Source: Vibrionales bacterium SWAT-3
GTDB taxonomy: Bacteria; Pseudomonadota; Gammaproteobacteria; Enterobacterales; Vibrionaceae
Length of the DNA: 64,000 bases
Reading direction: 5' to 3'
Assembly (NCBI GenBank): GCA_000169995.1
Contig: AAZW01000016.1
Coordinates: forward strand, 23,682 to 87,681
Below the pieces are notes generated by a model. That model was not told the origin of the DNA. It made no database searches and saw nothing but the letters and a program-made list of their open reading frames with translations. The translations under genes were made by a program, and so were the position numbers. This document shows positions 9,724-17,261 of this stretch, in pieces (the stretch's first letter is position 1; every line of letters starts with the position of its first letter).

Positions 9724-10350
9724 GTGAGAGTCAAACCCTCGTCTACATCAAATGCCGAAACCATATAGAGGGGGTGCTGTTGTTTGCTTGCTTTTGCCCC
9801 TTTTAGAACCTTCCCATCAACACTGATTATAGGCTGAGCATGCTTCTCTCTGTGCAAATTGACCCAGCCCACCATAGCTTCCAATAGCGTCTCTGGCACA
9901 ACGGATCTCATGATCGCAGCTATATTATGTCGAGTGGGAAGACCATTTTCGTAGGGGAAATACTCACGTAACCACTCGATATTTCCTTCACCGAAATCCT
10001 TAATCTCTGTCCATTTATTTTGACCACAAATCATGGCTGTTATGACCACGAAAGCGACTTCCATAACAGGATAAACTTGATTGATGTGCGAACGGGTATC
10101 TTTCACTTTTTTAAGTTGCTCAATGATAATCATGTGCGAATTTCTCATGTTTTTTTACTTCATGATCAGATCGTGATTATCTAAAAAAGTTCCCTGTAAA
10201 ATAAATCCATTATTTTCAATGGTTAAAGTTCGATCCCGCCCTTGTGATGTTTGAAGATGAGTAGGAGTGGTGAGATAGCGCTTCTCGGGAGCTGCTGAGT
10301 TCGCTATGGGCCGCAGTAACGGTAAATTGGCTGAGCTAGCGATAGAGCTA

Positions 10351-10376
10351 AAAAAGCCGCTATCGAAGCGGCTTTG
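10351..10376 (-). terminator. Terminator of the YfcC-family gene
   Basis: AAAGCCGCTTCGATAGCGGCTTTTTT on the minus strand: an eight-pair GC-rich stem followed by T residues, 28 bases after the stop. Confidence 0.8.
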
Positions 10377-10403
10377 AATGGAAATGTGCTTGCTTAAGGG
10401 ATG

Positions 10404-11852
10404 CTAGATAAGCGCACCAATACTCAGTACAACGATGCAGAACACCGTTAAGATACCGATCAATGGCATGACCCATTTCACCCAGCGTACGTAAGGCACA
10501 CGAGCTATCGCCAAGCCACCCATTACCACCGCAGAGGTTGGGGTAATGAGGTTTACTAAGCCTGAAGCCGATTGGTAAGCGGTGATCACAAGGTCTCTAC
10601 CAACACCAGCAAAGTCAGCCAATGGCGCCATGATAGGCATGGTTAGTACCGCTAGGCCAGATGTTGATGGCACTAAGAATGACAATAGAATCTCTAGGAA
10701 GAACATCACGTTAATAAAGATAACTGATGAGAGCCCGGTGACCATTTGCTCTGCAGAGAATAGAATCGTATCGGTGATCATACCGCGGTCCATCACCACC
10801 ACAATACCACGTGCAATACCTATGATTAGCGCTACACCGAGCAGGTCACGTGCGCCGTCAATGAAGCTTGAGGTAAACTCTTCTTCGCTCATGCGAGCCA
10901 CAATACCAACAATGATGGTCGCCGCTAGGAACATTGCAGAGATCTCTGCCATCCACCATCCAGCAACGGATACGCCGTAAATCATTACCGCGAATGAGCC
11001 ACCAAAAATAGTCAGAATCAGTTTACGAGTCGCAGTGAATTCCAGTTTTTCTCCGCTTGAATTGCCAAGGAAGTGCGCTTTGTTTTCTTCGTACTTGTCA
11101 TACACAATCGACTTGCTTGGGTCTGCTTGCACCATTCTTGCGTAACGCATGACGTAAGCGACACAGATACCCCAACCAATAATCAGCATTGCCACACGTA
11201 GTACGATACCGTCAGTAAATGGAATGCCAGAGGCGTTTGCTGCGATAACCGTTGCGAATGGGTTAATGGTGGAACCTAGTACCCCTATGCCCGCGCCTAG
11301 AAGTACAGTTGCAGCTGCCACTAGAGGGTCAAAGCGAGCCGCCATCATGACAGGTACAAGAAGCGTATAGAATGGGAGTGATTCTTCCGCCATACCATAA
11401 ACAGTACCGCCAGCGGCAAACAGTGCCATCAGTATTGGTATCATCAACTCTTCTCGCCCTTCGAGGCGTGCGGTGACGCGTTCGATACCAGCATCAATTG
11501 CACCAGTCTTGGTGACGAGCCCTAAGAAGCCACCAATGATCAGAATGAACAGTGAAACGTCGATTGCAGCAGCTTCATAGCTATTGTGGTCGTAGAAGCC
11601 ATCAATCGGCGCTAGCAGCACGTCAATCACGCCTTGAGGGTTACCTTCAACCGCTTGATAGGTTCCGGTTACCGGCACTTCTCGGCCTAATTCTTCATTC
11701 ATTGCTCGGTCATATTGGCCCGCTGGAACAATCCAGGTCAGTAGAGCAACGAATGCAATTAAAATAAATAGAATGGTATAAGCAGAAGGGAATTTAAAGT
11801 TGGCAAAGAAGCCGCCCTTTTTTTTCTCGCTTGGCATCGTTTGAGTTGTCAT
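10404..11852 (-). CDS. YfcC-family membrane transporter, probable arginine/ornithine exchanger
   Basis: 482 residues with a short basic N-terminus (SEKKKGGFFANFKFPSAY), a large soluble loop (GQYDRAMNEELGREVPV...) and about 12 hydrophobic segments. Conserved family stretches include MAEESLPFYTLLVPVM, GSTINPFATVIAA and GLVNLITPTSAVVMGGLA. The family belongs to the DcuC-like group, and related proteins are annotated as ArcD in streptococci. It is upstream of arcA on the same strand, separated only by insertion sequences. An exchanger role in the deiminase pathway is therefore a reasonable inference, not a demonstration. C4-dicarboxylate or another amino acid is the alternative substrate. Confidence 0.8.
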   Translation of the reverse strand: MTTQTMPSEKKKGGFFANFKFPSAYTILFILIAFVALLTWIVPAGQYDRAMNEELGREVPVTGTYQAVEGNPQGVIDVLLAPIDGFYDHNSYEAAAIDVSLFILIIGGFLGLVTKTGAIDAGIERVTARLEGREELMIPILMALFAAGGTVYGMAEESLPFYTLLVPVMMAARFDPLVAAATVLLGAGIGVLGSTINPFATVIAANASGIPFTDGIVLRVAMLIIGWGICVAYVMRYARMVQADPSKSIVYDKYEENKAHFLGNSSGEKLEFTATRKLILTIFGGSFAVMIYGVSVAGWWMAEISAMFLAATIIVGIVARMSEEEFTSSFIDGARDLLGVALIIGIARGIVVVMDRGMITDTILFSAEQMVTGLSSVIFINVMFFLEILLSFLVPSTSGLAVLTMPIMAPLADFAGVGRDLVITAYQSASGLVNLITPTSAVVMGGLAIARVPYVRWVKWVMPLIGILTVFCIVVLSIGALI

Positions 11853-11963
11853 GGCTATCTCCTTACATCATCTTAAATAGAAGTGATGTGAATTAGCGAC
11901 TAATGATTTATAGACTGTAAATACACTGACACTTATCAGGTGTATATTGTGTAGAATATGTTC

Positions 11964-12430
11964 AATCACCCAACTTCCCTCTCGATACTCACCAATTCCC
12001 ACTTGACAGTTAATTACAGAACTCCAATAAATGTTAAGGAGTTGTCACTCCCTTTTGTTTCGCCTGATTTTTTGATCTTAAACATTCAAAATGAACAGTT
12101 TTCTCTATATTAGTGATACTGACGCCGCTTCGCTCTGTCGGCTTTATACTGACTCTACATGTAAGCATATAGAAGCCAGCATAAACCATACATAAACAAG
12201 AACTCATTAAACTATTCATGAAGGTATTTGTTGTGTTGAGCACTGGTAAACTCTATCTAGTGGCTTTGCACGAATCGGTTACACCATATCTCGAGCTTTG
12301 CTGATTGATCTATCAATAGTGATGGGTGATAATTTAGTCTTTCATCAGTCTCACTCCCACTCAATGAACAAAGATAATAAAATCATTAGCCACAAGGCTA
12401 TCCAGAAACACTTACAAACCTACCTTGAAC
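11964..12430. repeat. Direct repeat A, copy 1 (about 467 bp)
   Basis: Nearly identical to 14020-14487: a handful of substitutions and one indel in a T run. It contains the upstream region and first 22 codons of a Fis-like gene. It begins 111 bases upstream of the YfcC-family gene and marks the left edge of the accessory island. The right edge is cut by an IS6-family element. Confidence 0.9.
12364..12430 (+). pseudogene. Fis-like regulator fragment, truncated by IS6 insertion
   Basis: The first 22 codons (MNKDNKIISHKAIQKHLQTY...) match the intact gene at 14421. The frame then runs into the IS6-family terminus at 12431. The rest of the gene is absent on the far side of the element, so sequence was lost as well as interrupted. 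Confidence 0.88.
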
Positions 12431-13289
12431 GGGCTTGTTGCAAAAATGGAATATGTGTCTGAAGCGCCCATATGAGCACTTCATTTCATGCGTATATTCC
12501 AAAGATATTGAAGAGTTCATTGAGGAAGACGGATCTCTCCTGCACCCTCAGTTTTGGCTCATCGCGACGTAACCAAAAATCAAACTGGCCTTTATTCAAC
12601 ATCCGGATCCCTTCAAAACCTTGAATCGTTGACCAGGCCCGCTTTCGCACCTTGAATCCACCTGTGGCTTCGATAAGCTTTTTAATCGGGGCGTGGTCAG
12701 ATTCAATGCCATTGTTGAGATATTTCACTTGCCGATGTTCTACATCTTGCCGTAAACGGCCTTCACTCTTGAGGCGAGCAATGGCGTTACCATAAGACGA
12801 ATGTTTATCAGTATTCAATGTTTGGGGGTGAAAGGACGTTTTATAGCGGCGTAAGCAGCGTTTGAGGAATTGATAAGCCGCCTCTTTATTGCGTTTACGA
12901 GAGAAAAAGAAATCCAGGGTTTCCCCACGTTTATTGATGGCTCGGTAGAGATAATGCCATTTGCCTTTCACCTTGACGTAAGTTTCATCAAGCTGCCAGG
13001 AGGTGTCGATACGAGTGAATTGATAACGGCGTAACTTCTTATGTAGGATAGGCCCATAGTGAATGAACCAACGATAAATCGTGGAGCGATTAACGAAGAC
13101 ACCTCGTTCGGACAACATATCACTGAGGTTTGCATAGCTCATTGCGGTAGTGCCATACCAACGGACACACCATAAGATAAGTTCGGGGGTGAAATGTCGC
13201 CATTTGAATTCAGACTTGACCATAACGCATTGCTCAGTGATGAATCATAGTTAAAGTCTGGCGGCTCGTGAGGTTTTTGCAACAAGCCC
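12431..13289 (-). mobile_element. IS6-family insertion sequence, copy 1
   Basis: 859 bp between GGGCTTGTTGCAAAAA and its complement TTTTTGCAACAAGCCC. Flanking bases (CCTTGAAC left, ATGAAATA right) do not match. There is thus no target duplication, which points to recombination or adjacent deletion after insertion, as is common for this family. Confidence 0.93.
12486..13223 (-). CDS. IS6-family transposase
   Basis: 245 residues, a typical length. An N-terminal helix-turn-helix segment (LSDMLSERGVFVNRSTIYRW) precedes the DDE core, with D in SWQLDETYVKVKGKWHYLYR, D in LNTDKHSSYG and E in YLNNGIESDHAPIKK. The frame is complete, so this is the only intact IS6 transposase in the island and could supply transposase for the shorter IS6-like repeats nearby. 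Confidence 0.94.
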   Translation of the reverse strand: MVKSEFKWRHFTPELILWCVRWYGTTAMSYANLSDMLSERGVFVNRSTIYRWFIHYGPILHKKLRRYQFTRIDTSWQLDETYVKVKGKWHYLYRAINKRGETLDFFFSRKRNKEAAYQFLKRCLRRYKTSFHPQTLNTDKHSSYGNAIARLKSEGRLRQDVEHRQVKYLNNGIESDHAPIKKLIEATGGFKVRKRAWSTIQGFEGIRMLNKGQFDFWLRRDEPKLRVQERSVFLNELFNIFGIYA

Positions 13290-13856
13290 ATGAAATACAT
13301 AAAGCGACCTCACAAGATTCTTATCAACCCGAATGGGAAGATTATACACCTCCTGAATAACTCCATTAAGCTTCATTCATGCCGTTAGCTCGGTAGGCTC
13401 TACCACACCTAGACAAATACCAGTGTGATCTTCTTCTCAAAACAGTGTTAAACGCCACCTTAGCAGAGCAAAAATCATTCTGAATTTTCTATCAAAACAA
13501 TAAGAAACTTACCTTTTACCCACCCCCTAAAGAATTTAAGTTATGGATTCCTAAAGAATTATTTTAAGGGACCCCTCAAGATATTAAGGTAACTAAAACA
13601 AAAGAATTAATAGACATAAGAATTAATTAACAATAGTTATCCATCACCCAAATCCGACACAGCAACGCCACAGCGTTGCCCGTCAGTATTTTACGTATGT
13701 CTAACTTGATCGATCTATAAAAGAGGTAGATTTACAGTGACAGTACCATAGAAAAGCATTTGTGATATTCCGCTTGCTCACCCTTCGACTGGCTACGCCA
13801 GCTACGGGATTGCGCCGAGCGTGTGAGTAGAAAAACTCAAAAATAATCTACGTGTT
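13290..13856. other. Non-coding island segment with iteron-like repeats and hairpins
   Basis: No gene is convincing here. CCTAAAGAATT occurs at 13526-13536 and again at 13550-13560, 24 bases apart. Related AAAGAATTAA-type words follow near 13600 and 13620 in very AT-rich DNA. A perfect stem-loop GCAACGC-CACA-GCGTTGC follows at about 13663-13680, and a longer imperfect GC-rich inverted repeat lies near 13780-13825. This could be the remains of a plasmid replication or partition region; that is speculation. Confidence 0.35.
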
Positions 13857-13976
13857 ATCTAAAAAATTTATATTGGAATTTTCTTTGCAACATGTAGGTA
13901 TTTTATGAATAAAAAACACTAAATGTGTTACGTTTGATTCTTCAAAATCCTATAAAAAATTATTTGCAACAAGCCC
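13857..13976. repeat. Short IS6-like MITE, copy 1 (left end degenerate)
   Basis: About 120 bp ending TTATTTGCAACAAGCCC, the IS6-type terminus. The interior (TATTGGAATTTTCTTTGC..., then ...TTCAAAATCCTATAAAA) is the same as in the element at 20977-21101. It has no coding capacity. Confidence 0.65.
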
Positions 13977-14019
13977 GATTTTTGCAGGCTCCATTCTCTA
14001 ATAGCTACGGAATGGCAGA

Positions 14020-14487
14020 AATCACCCAACTTCCCTCTCGATACTCACCAATTCCCACTTGACAGTTAGTTACAGAACTCCAATAAATGTTAAGGAGTTG
14101 TCACTCCCTTTTGTTTCGCCTGATTTTTTGATCTTAAACATTCAAAATGAACAGTTTTCTCTATATTTGTGATACTGACGCCGCTTCGCTCTGTCGGCTT
14201 TATACTGACTCTACATGCAAGCATATAGAAGCCAGCATAAACCATACATAAACAAGAACTCATTAAACTATTCATGAAGGTATTTGTTGTGTTGAGCACT
14301 GGTAAACTCTATCTAGTTGCTTTTGCACGAATCGGTTACACCATATCTCGAGCTTTGCTGATTGATCTGTCAATAGTGATGGGTGATAATTTAGTCTTTC
14401 ATCAGTCTCACTCCCACTCAATGAACAAAGATAATAAAATCATTAGCCACAAGGCTATCCAGAAACACTTACAAACCTACCTTGAAC
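14020..14487. repeat. Direct repeat A, copy 2 (about 468 bp)
   Basis: Second copy of 11964-12430, in the same orientation and 2.06 kb away. Here the Fis-like gene continues intact beyond the repeat end. Confidence 0.9.
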
Positions 14488-14678
14488 CGATGTTGCTCGA
14501 TAAAGCCCAAAATACCGACGTTTCCTGGGTCATGGCGATGGTCAAAGATGAAGTTTTTAAAGCCGTAATTGTGCATACTCGTGGCAATCAAACAAAAGCC
14601 GCGAAGTTATTGGGCATTAGTCGTAGTAACTTCGCTGTCAAAATCAAAGACACAGCCTCTCAACGACAAGGTAGGTGA
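14421..14678 (+). CDS. Small Fis-family DNA-binding protein
   Basis: 85 residues. The C-terminal half matches the Fis-type helix-turn-helix: VHTRGNQTKAAKLLGISRSN, with the usual G-N-Q-T-x-A-A-x-x-L-G spacing. The N-terminus (about 40 residues) corresponds to the dimer arm. It is shorter than chromosomal Fis (98 residues) and diverged, so it is probably a mobile-element relative. A following serine resolvase remnant suggests a recombination module, since Fis-type proteins assist some serine recombinases. The start at 14421 keeps the family length; the frame is open further upstream to 14274. Confidence 0.72.
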   Translation: MNKDNKIISHKAIQKHLQTYLEPMLLDKAQNTDVSWVMAMVKDEVFKAVIVHTRGNQTKAAKLLGISRSNFAVKIKDTASQRQGR

Positions 14679-14687
14679 AGCTTCACT

Positions 14688-15141
14688 ATTCCAATTCACT
14701 TTGTCTGCCATCACAGAGCCTAAACCTAAGTAGGATACACTCACCTACTCACCTTCGCGCTGAGCATTCATCTTCTTAACGACACGTACAACGGTTCTCG
14801 CTTAGACGCCTATCATTTTGGCTGTCTCGTTGATGCTCATCTGGTTACCCACTCTAAGCTTGTAGATTTTTTCATGCAGCTCTAGGTCAGGCTTTCTTCC
14901 TTGATACTTCCCTTCTTTCTTGGCCTTCTCGATGCCTTGTTTTTGGCGTCGGCGTCTATCTTCATAATCTTTTCGAGAAATTGCAGCCAACATGTCCATC
15001 ATCATGTTATTGATGGCTTTGATCATTGAGTTCGTGAACTCATCAGAAATTTCCGGGGCCAGTGCAATGTGACTGGTCGGTAAATCTAGGCTGATGACTT
15101 TCAATTCCTTCTTGTACAGCATTTCCTTTAATTTAGACCAA
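14688..15141. repeat. Direct repeat B, copy 1 (about 454 bp)
   Basis: Same sequence, same orientation and only a few differences from 19752-20205. It comprises the 3' part of the resolvase and its downstream region. With copy 2 it brackets the peptide cluster and could support homologous excision. Confidence 0.85.
14745..15141 (-). pseudogene. Serine resolvase, 5'-truncated and with a nonsense codon
   Basis: Matches the intact resolvase at 19809-20444 with a constant offset of 5064 bases. Homology stops after position 15141, so the catalytic N-terminus is missing. A C-to-A change creates TAA at 14802-14804, where the intact gene has a serine codon (V-S-A-R-T). The remaining frame covers LYKKELKVISLDLPTSHIAL to ETAKMIGV. 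The breakpoint lies 90 bases upstream of the peptide gene at 15231, so the peptide cluster begins exactly where the resolvase is broken. Confidence 0.9.
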
Positions 15142-15180
15142 AGTCTAATTTTATAAATAATAAAAATATATATTATGTAA

Positions 15181-15222
15181 TTGCTTGCACATCGTGCGCG
15201 AGCTTATAATATAAAAATGGAG
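15181..15222 (+). promoter_or_regulatory. Candidate promoter and ribosome site of the peptide gene
   Basis: A perfect TATAAT at 15205-15210 has TTGCTT 18 bases upstream (15181-15186). TGGAG at 15218-15222 lies eight bases before the ATG. If this promoter is used the 5' leader is only about 14 bases. The preceding 40 bases are nearly pure A/T. This is a sequence-only prediction. Confidence 0.45.
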
Positions 15223-15230
15223 TAATCCCG

Positions 15231-15353
15231 ATGGAACAAAAAAATATTCAAGAACAGTTGGCTTCACAAGAATTTGAACTGGAATTTGAAGTTGAAGCAG
15301 AAGCGAACACATGTGGCAGTTGTACAAGCCCACGTCAAGACGTAGGCCACTAA
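15231..15353 (+). CDS. 40-residue putative RiPP precursor peptide
   Basis: A 40-codon gene. The N-terminal part (about 1-25: MEQKNIQEQLASQEFELEF and then EVEAEA) is strongly acidic and leader-like. The C-terminal part, NTCGSCTSPRQDVGH, differs sharply: it contains a CxxC pair (C28, C31), Ser/Thr, one Pro, Asp, Asn, Arg and a terminal His. It has its own ribosome site. A hairpin and then three oxygenase genes and an exporter follow on the same strand with no large gap. This is the layout of a ribosomally synthesised, post-translationally modified peptide. I know of no family that matches the core. The likely substrates for hydroxylation (Asn, Asp, Pro, His, Arg) are all in the C-terminal 15 residues. 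There is no Gly-Gly cleavage motif, and no protease gene is seen in the cluster. Confidence 0.7.
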   Translation: MEQKNIQEQLASQEFELEFEVEAEANTCGSCTSPRQDVGH

Positions 15354-15355
15354 GT

Positions 15356-15381
15356 AGGAAGGTAGCCCCAATTTGGGGCTA
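15356..15381 (+). promoter_or_regulatory. Ribosome site followed by a hairpin before the first oxygenase gene
   Basis: AGGAAGG (15356-15362) is followed directly by TAGCCCC-AATTT-GGGGCTA (15363-15381, seven-pair stem), and the ATG comes nine bases later at 15391. With the hairpin folded, the ribosome site would be about nine bases from the ATG. Unfolded, it serves a possible TTG start at 15373. The hairpin may also damp transcription or protect the peptide mRNA. Confidence 0.55.
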
Positions 15382-15390
15382 TCCACTATC

Positions 15391-16299
15391 ATGATAGACA
15401 CATTAACTATTAGCCACGCTATCAATAGCGCTATGAATTCAACACGTATTGAACCCAAATACCGCGTCTTTCAACAACACTCCCTTGACTACATAGCCTG
15501 TAGTAACATTGTGCATAGGTGGGGCACGTGTTTAGGCGAGCCTCAAGAACATCTTAATGCACTCTATGGGTCGGGTTTCTGTCTTGCCTTAAATGAAATC
15601 ACTAAGTGGAGCTTACCATTAACCCTACAGGTATTTGACTATATCAATGCCAATGGGCTTTTAATTAGCTATGATTGCCCAAAATTAGTCGATGTGTACA
15701 TCTTTCTGACTTCTTCGTCAAATTGGACCCCATTTGGTATACATCAAGACTTTGAAGATTCTCACATTATTGATGTCGCTGGCTTTGGTCGGGATCTATA
15801 TTTGTGGGAGGAAAAACCACCTTTCAAACCGAAAATAGCCAATTCAGAGCGATTCACTGGAATCCATCTCGATTACAAACCCCTATTACCAAGTGCAAAA
15901 CGTTTATCTCTAAAACCGGGACAACATTACAACGTCCGTCAAGGCGTAATGCATATTTTTCATGCGTTGGGGCCAGGTGTATTCATTGGACTGAGTTGTA
16001 AGGAATCAGGCTCAGCCAAAGATCACGCTTATATTCCTCCTATGTATGATCCAAATATTATCTCAAATCTGGATACATTATTGGGACGAACTTTAACTTG
16101 GCTTTCCTATACTTGCCACGAAAATACACTCATTACGGACTTTGGAAAAGTAAAGTTAGAAGCTGACGAACTGATTGTATTAAACACATTAAGCTGTCAG
16201 CTCAACAAGCCATTACTCGCTAACAACTGGTTGCAAGATATACTACAAAGAAGGTTGCTCGCGAAACTCATCAAAGTAGGAGCTTTGCATGCTATCTAA
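15391..16299 (+). CDS. JmjC/cupin-like putative Fe(II)/2-oxoglutarate oxygenase (first)
   Basis: 302 residues counted from the ATG at 15391; a TTG at 15373 would add six. The central core shows a cupin strand pair with FGIHQDFEDSH (H118-x-D120 as iron ligands) and a second-half motif LKPGQHYNVRQGVMHIFHAL, where H188 (or H191) is the likely distal ligand. After it comes the strand GVFIGLS. This order is that of JmjC-type hydroxylases. The N-terminal third (about 1-105) and the C-terminal helical part (about 215-302) are not recognised and may recognise substrate. The gene follows the peptide gene and overlaps the next gene by 11 bases, so translation is probably coupled. Substrate assignment to the 40-residue peptide is inference. 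Confidence 0.65.
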   Translation: MIDTLTISHAINSAMNSTRIEPKYRVFQQHSLDYIACSNIVHRWGTCLGEPQEHLNALYGSGFCLALNEITKWSLPLTLQVFDYINANGLLISYDCPKLVDVYIFLTSSSNWTPFGIHQDFEDSHIIDVAGFGRDLYLWEEKPPFKPKIANSERFTGIHLDYKPLLPSAKRLSLKPGQHYNVRQGVMHIFHALGPGVFIGLSCKESGSAKDHAYIPPMYDPNIISNLDTLLGRTLTWLSYTCHENTLITDFGKVKLEADELIVLNTLSCQLNKPLLANNWLQDILQRRLLAKLIKVGALHAI

Positions 16300-17260
16300 A
16301 TCATTAGAATCGGTGCTTAACGCCATCGATGAACTATCAATTTCCACTAAACTATCAGCTACATACAATAAAACTTATGTGAAGGACGATCTTAAACCAT
16401 TGGCTTCAGTAGTGTTCAGTCGCCTTTCAAATATAGGGACTTCACGTCTGAATATTCGTCTCATAGCTGATGGAAAAGACTTACACCCTGCACTATTTGT
16501 ACAATCAAGAATAGGCGAAGGCCTAATCGAACATAGCTTACTCGATAACGATTTGGTGACCCAATGCCTCAATGAAGGCGGCACATTAGTCTTCGACCAC
16601 ATCAACGATCATGTTACCGAGCTAAGAGGAATTCAAGAACACATAGAATCTAGGTATGGGGTGAAATGTTGGATTCAGTGCTACTTAACTAAAGCTAACC
16701 ATACCGCATTTAAAATGCACTCGGATGATCATCCATTTCTAGTCCTTCAACTATTTGGCAGTAAGCATTGGATCCATGATAACAACGAAACAGTTAACTA
16801 TAACACTGGTGATGTTGCTTTTTACCCAAGATCAAAGCTACATGATGTACATGGTAAGGGAGTCACTTCAATGCACTTAACCGTAGCTTTTGAAGATTTC
16901 GATGGTCAAAACTACAACGAACTAAGTCAAAAACAAAAATTACAGGCCTTAAAGCCACGTGTTGGTAATGCACTACCTTTCTCTATTGACTCTGAAAACT
17001 TGCCATCTGACTGTGGCTTCCGAGGCTACTATAACTTTCTTCCTCCATATGAAACAACAGGAGGTGTGATCCGTCTGATCACTCCGAAGCGAACCATCAA
17101 ACTTAAACACAAGAAGTACCTCGCTATTTTACGATCGCTACAATGCTCCTCTTCTTCAACGGTTCTTGAACTGTCGAAGCTATTGGACATAGATCCAACA
17201 CATGTCGAAGCCTTTATACACTTTGGCTTAAGAAATGGCCTAATCATCCGAGGATTATAA
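16289..17260 (+). CDS. JmjC oxygenase of the ribosomal-oxygenase (Cupin_4) type
   Basis: 323 residues. The core ANHTAFKMHSDDHPFLVLQL, then GSKHWI, is the family pattern: H144-x-D146 iron ligands followed by the strand seen in YcfD/ROXA. Next come GDVAFYPRSKLHDV (distal ligand H185) and SMHLTVAFED. Residues about 271-323 look like a winged helix (TVLELSKLLDIDPTHVEAFI), which bacterial ribosomal-protein arginine hydroxylases also carry at this place. Here the gene sits in a peptide operon rather than alone, suggesting a family member redirected to a small peptide; Arg35 or His40 of that peptide would be natural targets. It overlaps the gene before and has a one-base gap to the exporter. Confidence 0.72.
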   Translation: MLSKSLESVLNAIDELSISTKLSATYNKTYVKDDLKPLASVVFSRLSNIGTSRLNIRLIADGKDLHPALFVQSRIGEGLIEHSLLDNDLVTQCLNEGGTLVFDHINDHVTELRGIQEHIESRYGVKCWIQCYLTKANHTAFKMHSDDHPFLVLQLFGSKHWIHDNNETVNYNTGDVAFYPRSKLHDVHGKGVTSMHLTVAFEDFDGQNYNELSQKQKLQALKPRVGNALPFSIDSENLPSDCGFRGYYNFLPPYETTGGVIRLITPKRTIKLKHKKYLAILRSLQCSSSSTVLELSKLLDIDPTHVEAFIHFGLRNGLIIRGL

Positions 17261-17261
17261 T

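Larger units (their letters stand above)
7786..10148 (-). pseudogene. ISAs1-family transposase, split by insertion of an identical-type element
   Basis: The N-terminal part runs from 10148 down to 9724 (MRNSHMIIIEQLKKVKD... to DVDEGLTLT) and the C-terminal part from 8489 to 7786. Joined, they give the same 372-residue DDE transposase as the inner copy, with at least one substitution (YARDSA here, YAGDSA in the inner copy). The interruption falls after about residue 139, so no functional product is expected from this copy. Confidence 0.92.
7766..10243 (-). mobile_element. ISAs1-family element (outer copy), interrupted by a second copy
   Basis: The ends AAGGGCGCGAA (left) and GATCCCGCCCTT (right) are the family's inverted termini. 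The 9-bp target duplication GTGATGTTT lies at 7757-7765 and 10244-10252. Removing the inner element (1234 bp) and its 10-bp duplication leaves exactly 1234 bp. The outer copy is therefore complete but split, and is the older of the two insertions. It separates arcA from the YfcC-family transporter gene. Confidence 0.93.

Noticed and set aside
12034..12243. 69-residue frame on the minus strand (and its twin at 14090-14299)
   Set aside because: It has no ribosome site and no recognisable motif, and it lies antisense to the upstream region of the Fis-like gene. It exists twice only because the segment is duplicated.
13291..13389. Short frame beginning right after the IS6 copy 1 terminus
   Set aside because: About 32 codons without a ribosome site other than IS sequence. 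It is likely a chance frame or the tail of a lost gene.
13775..13825. GC-rich imperfect inverted repeat as an integron attC site or tRNA
   Set aside because: The attC core sequences (GTTRRRY-type) are absent and no integrase or cassette genes are near. It folds only as a poor hairpin.
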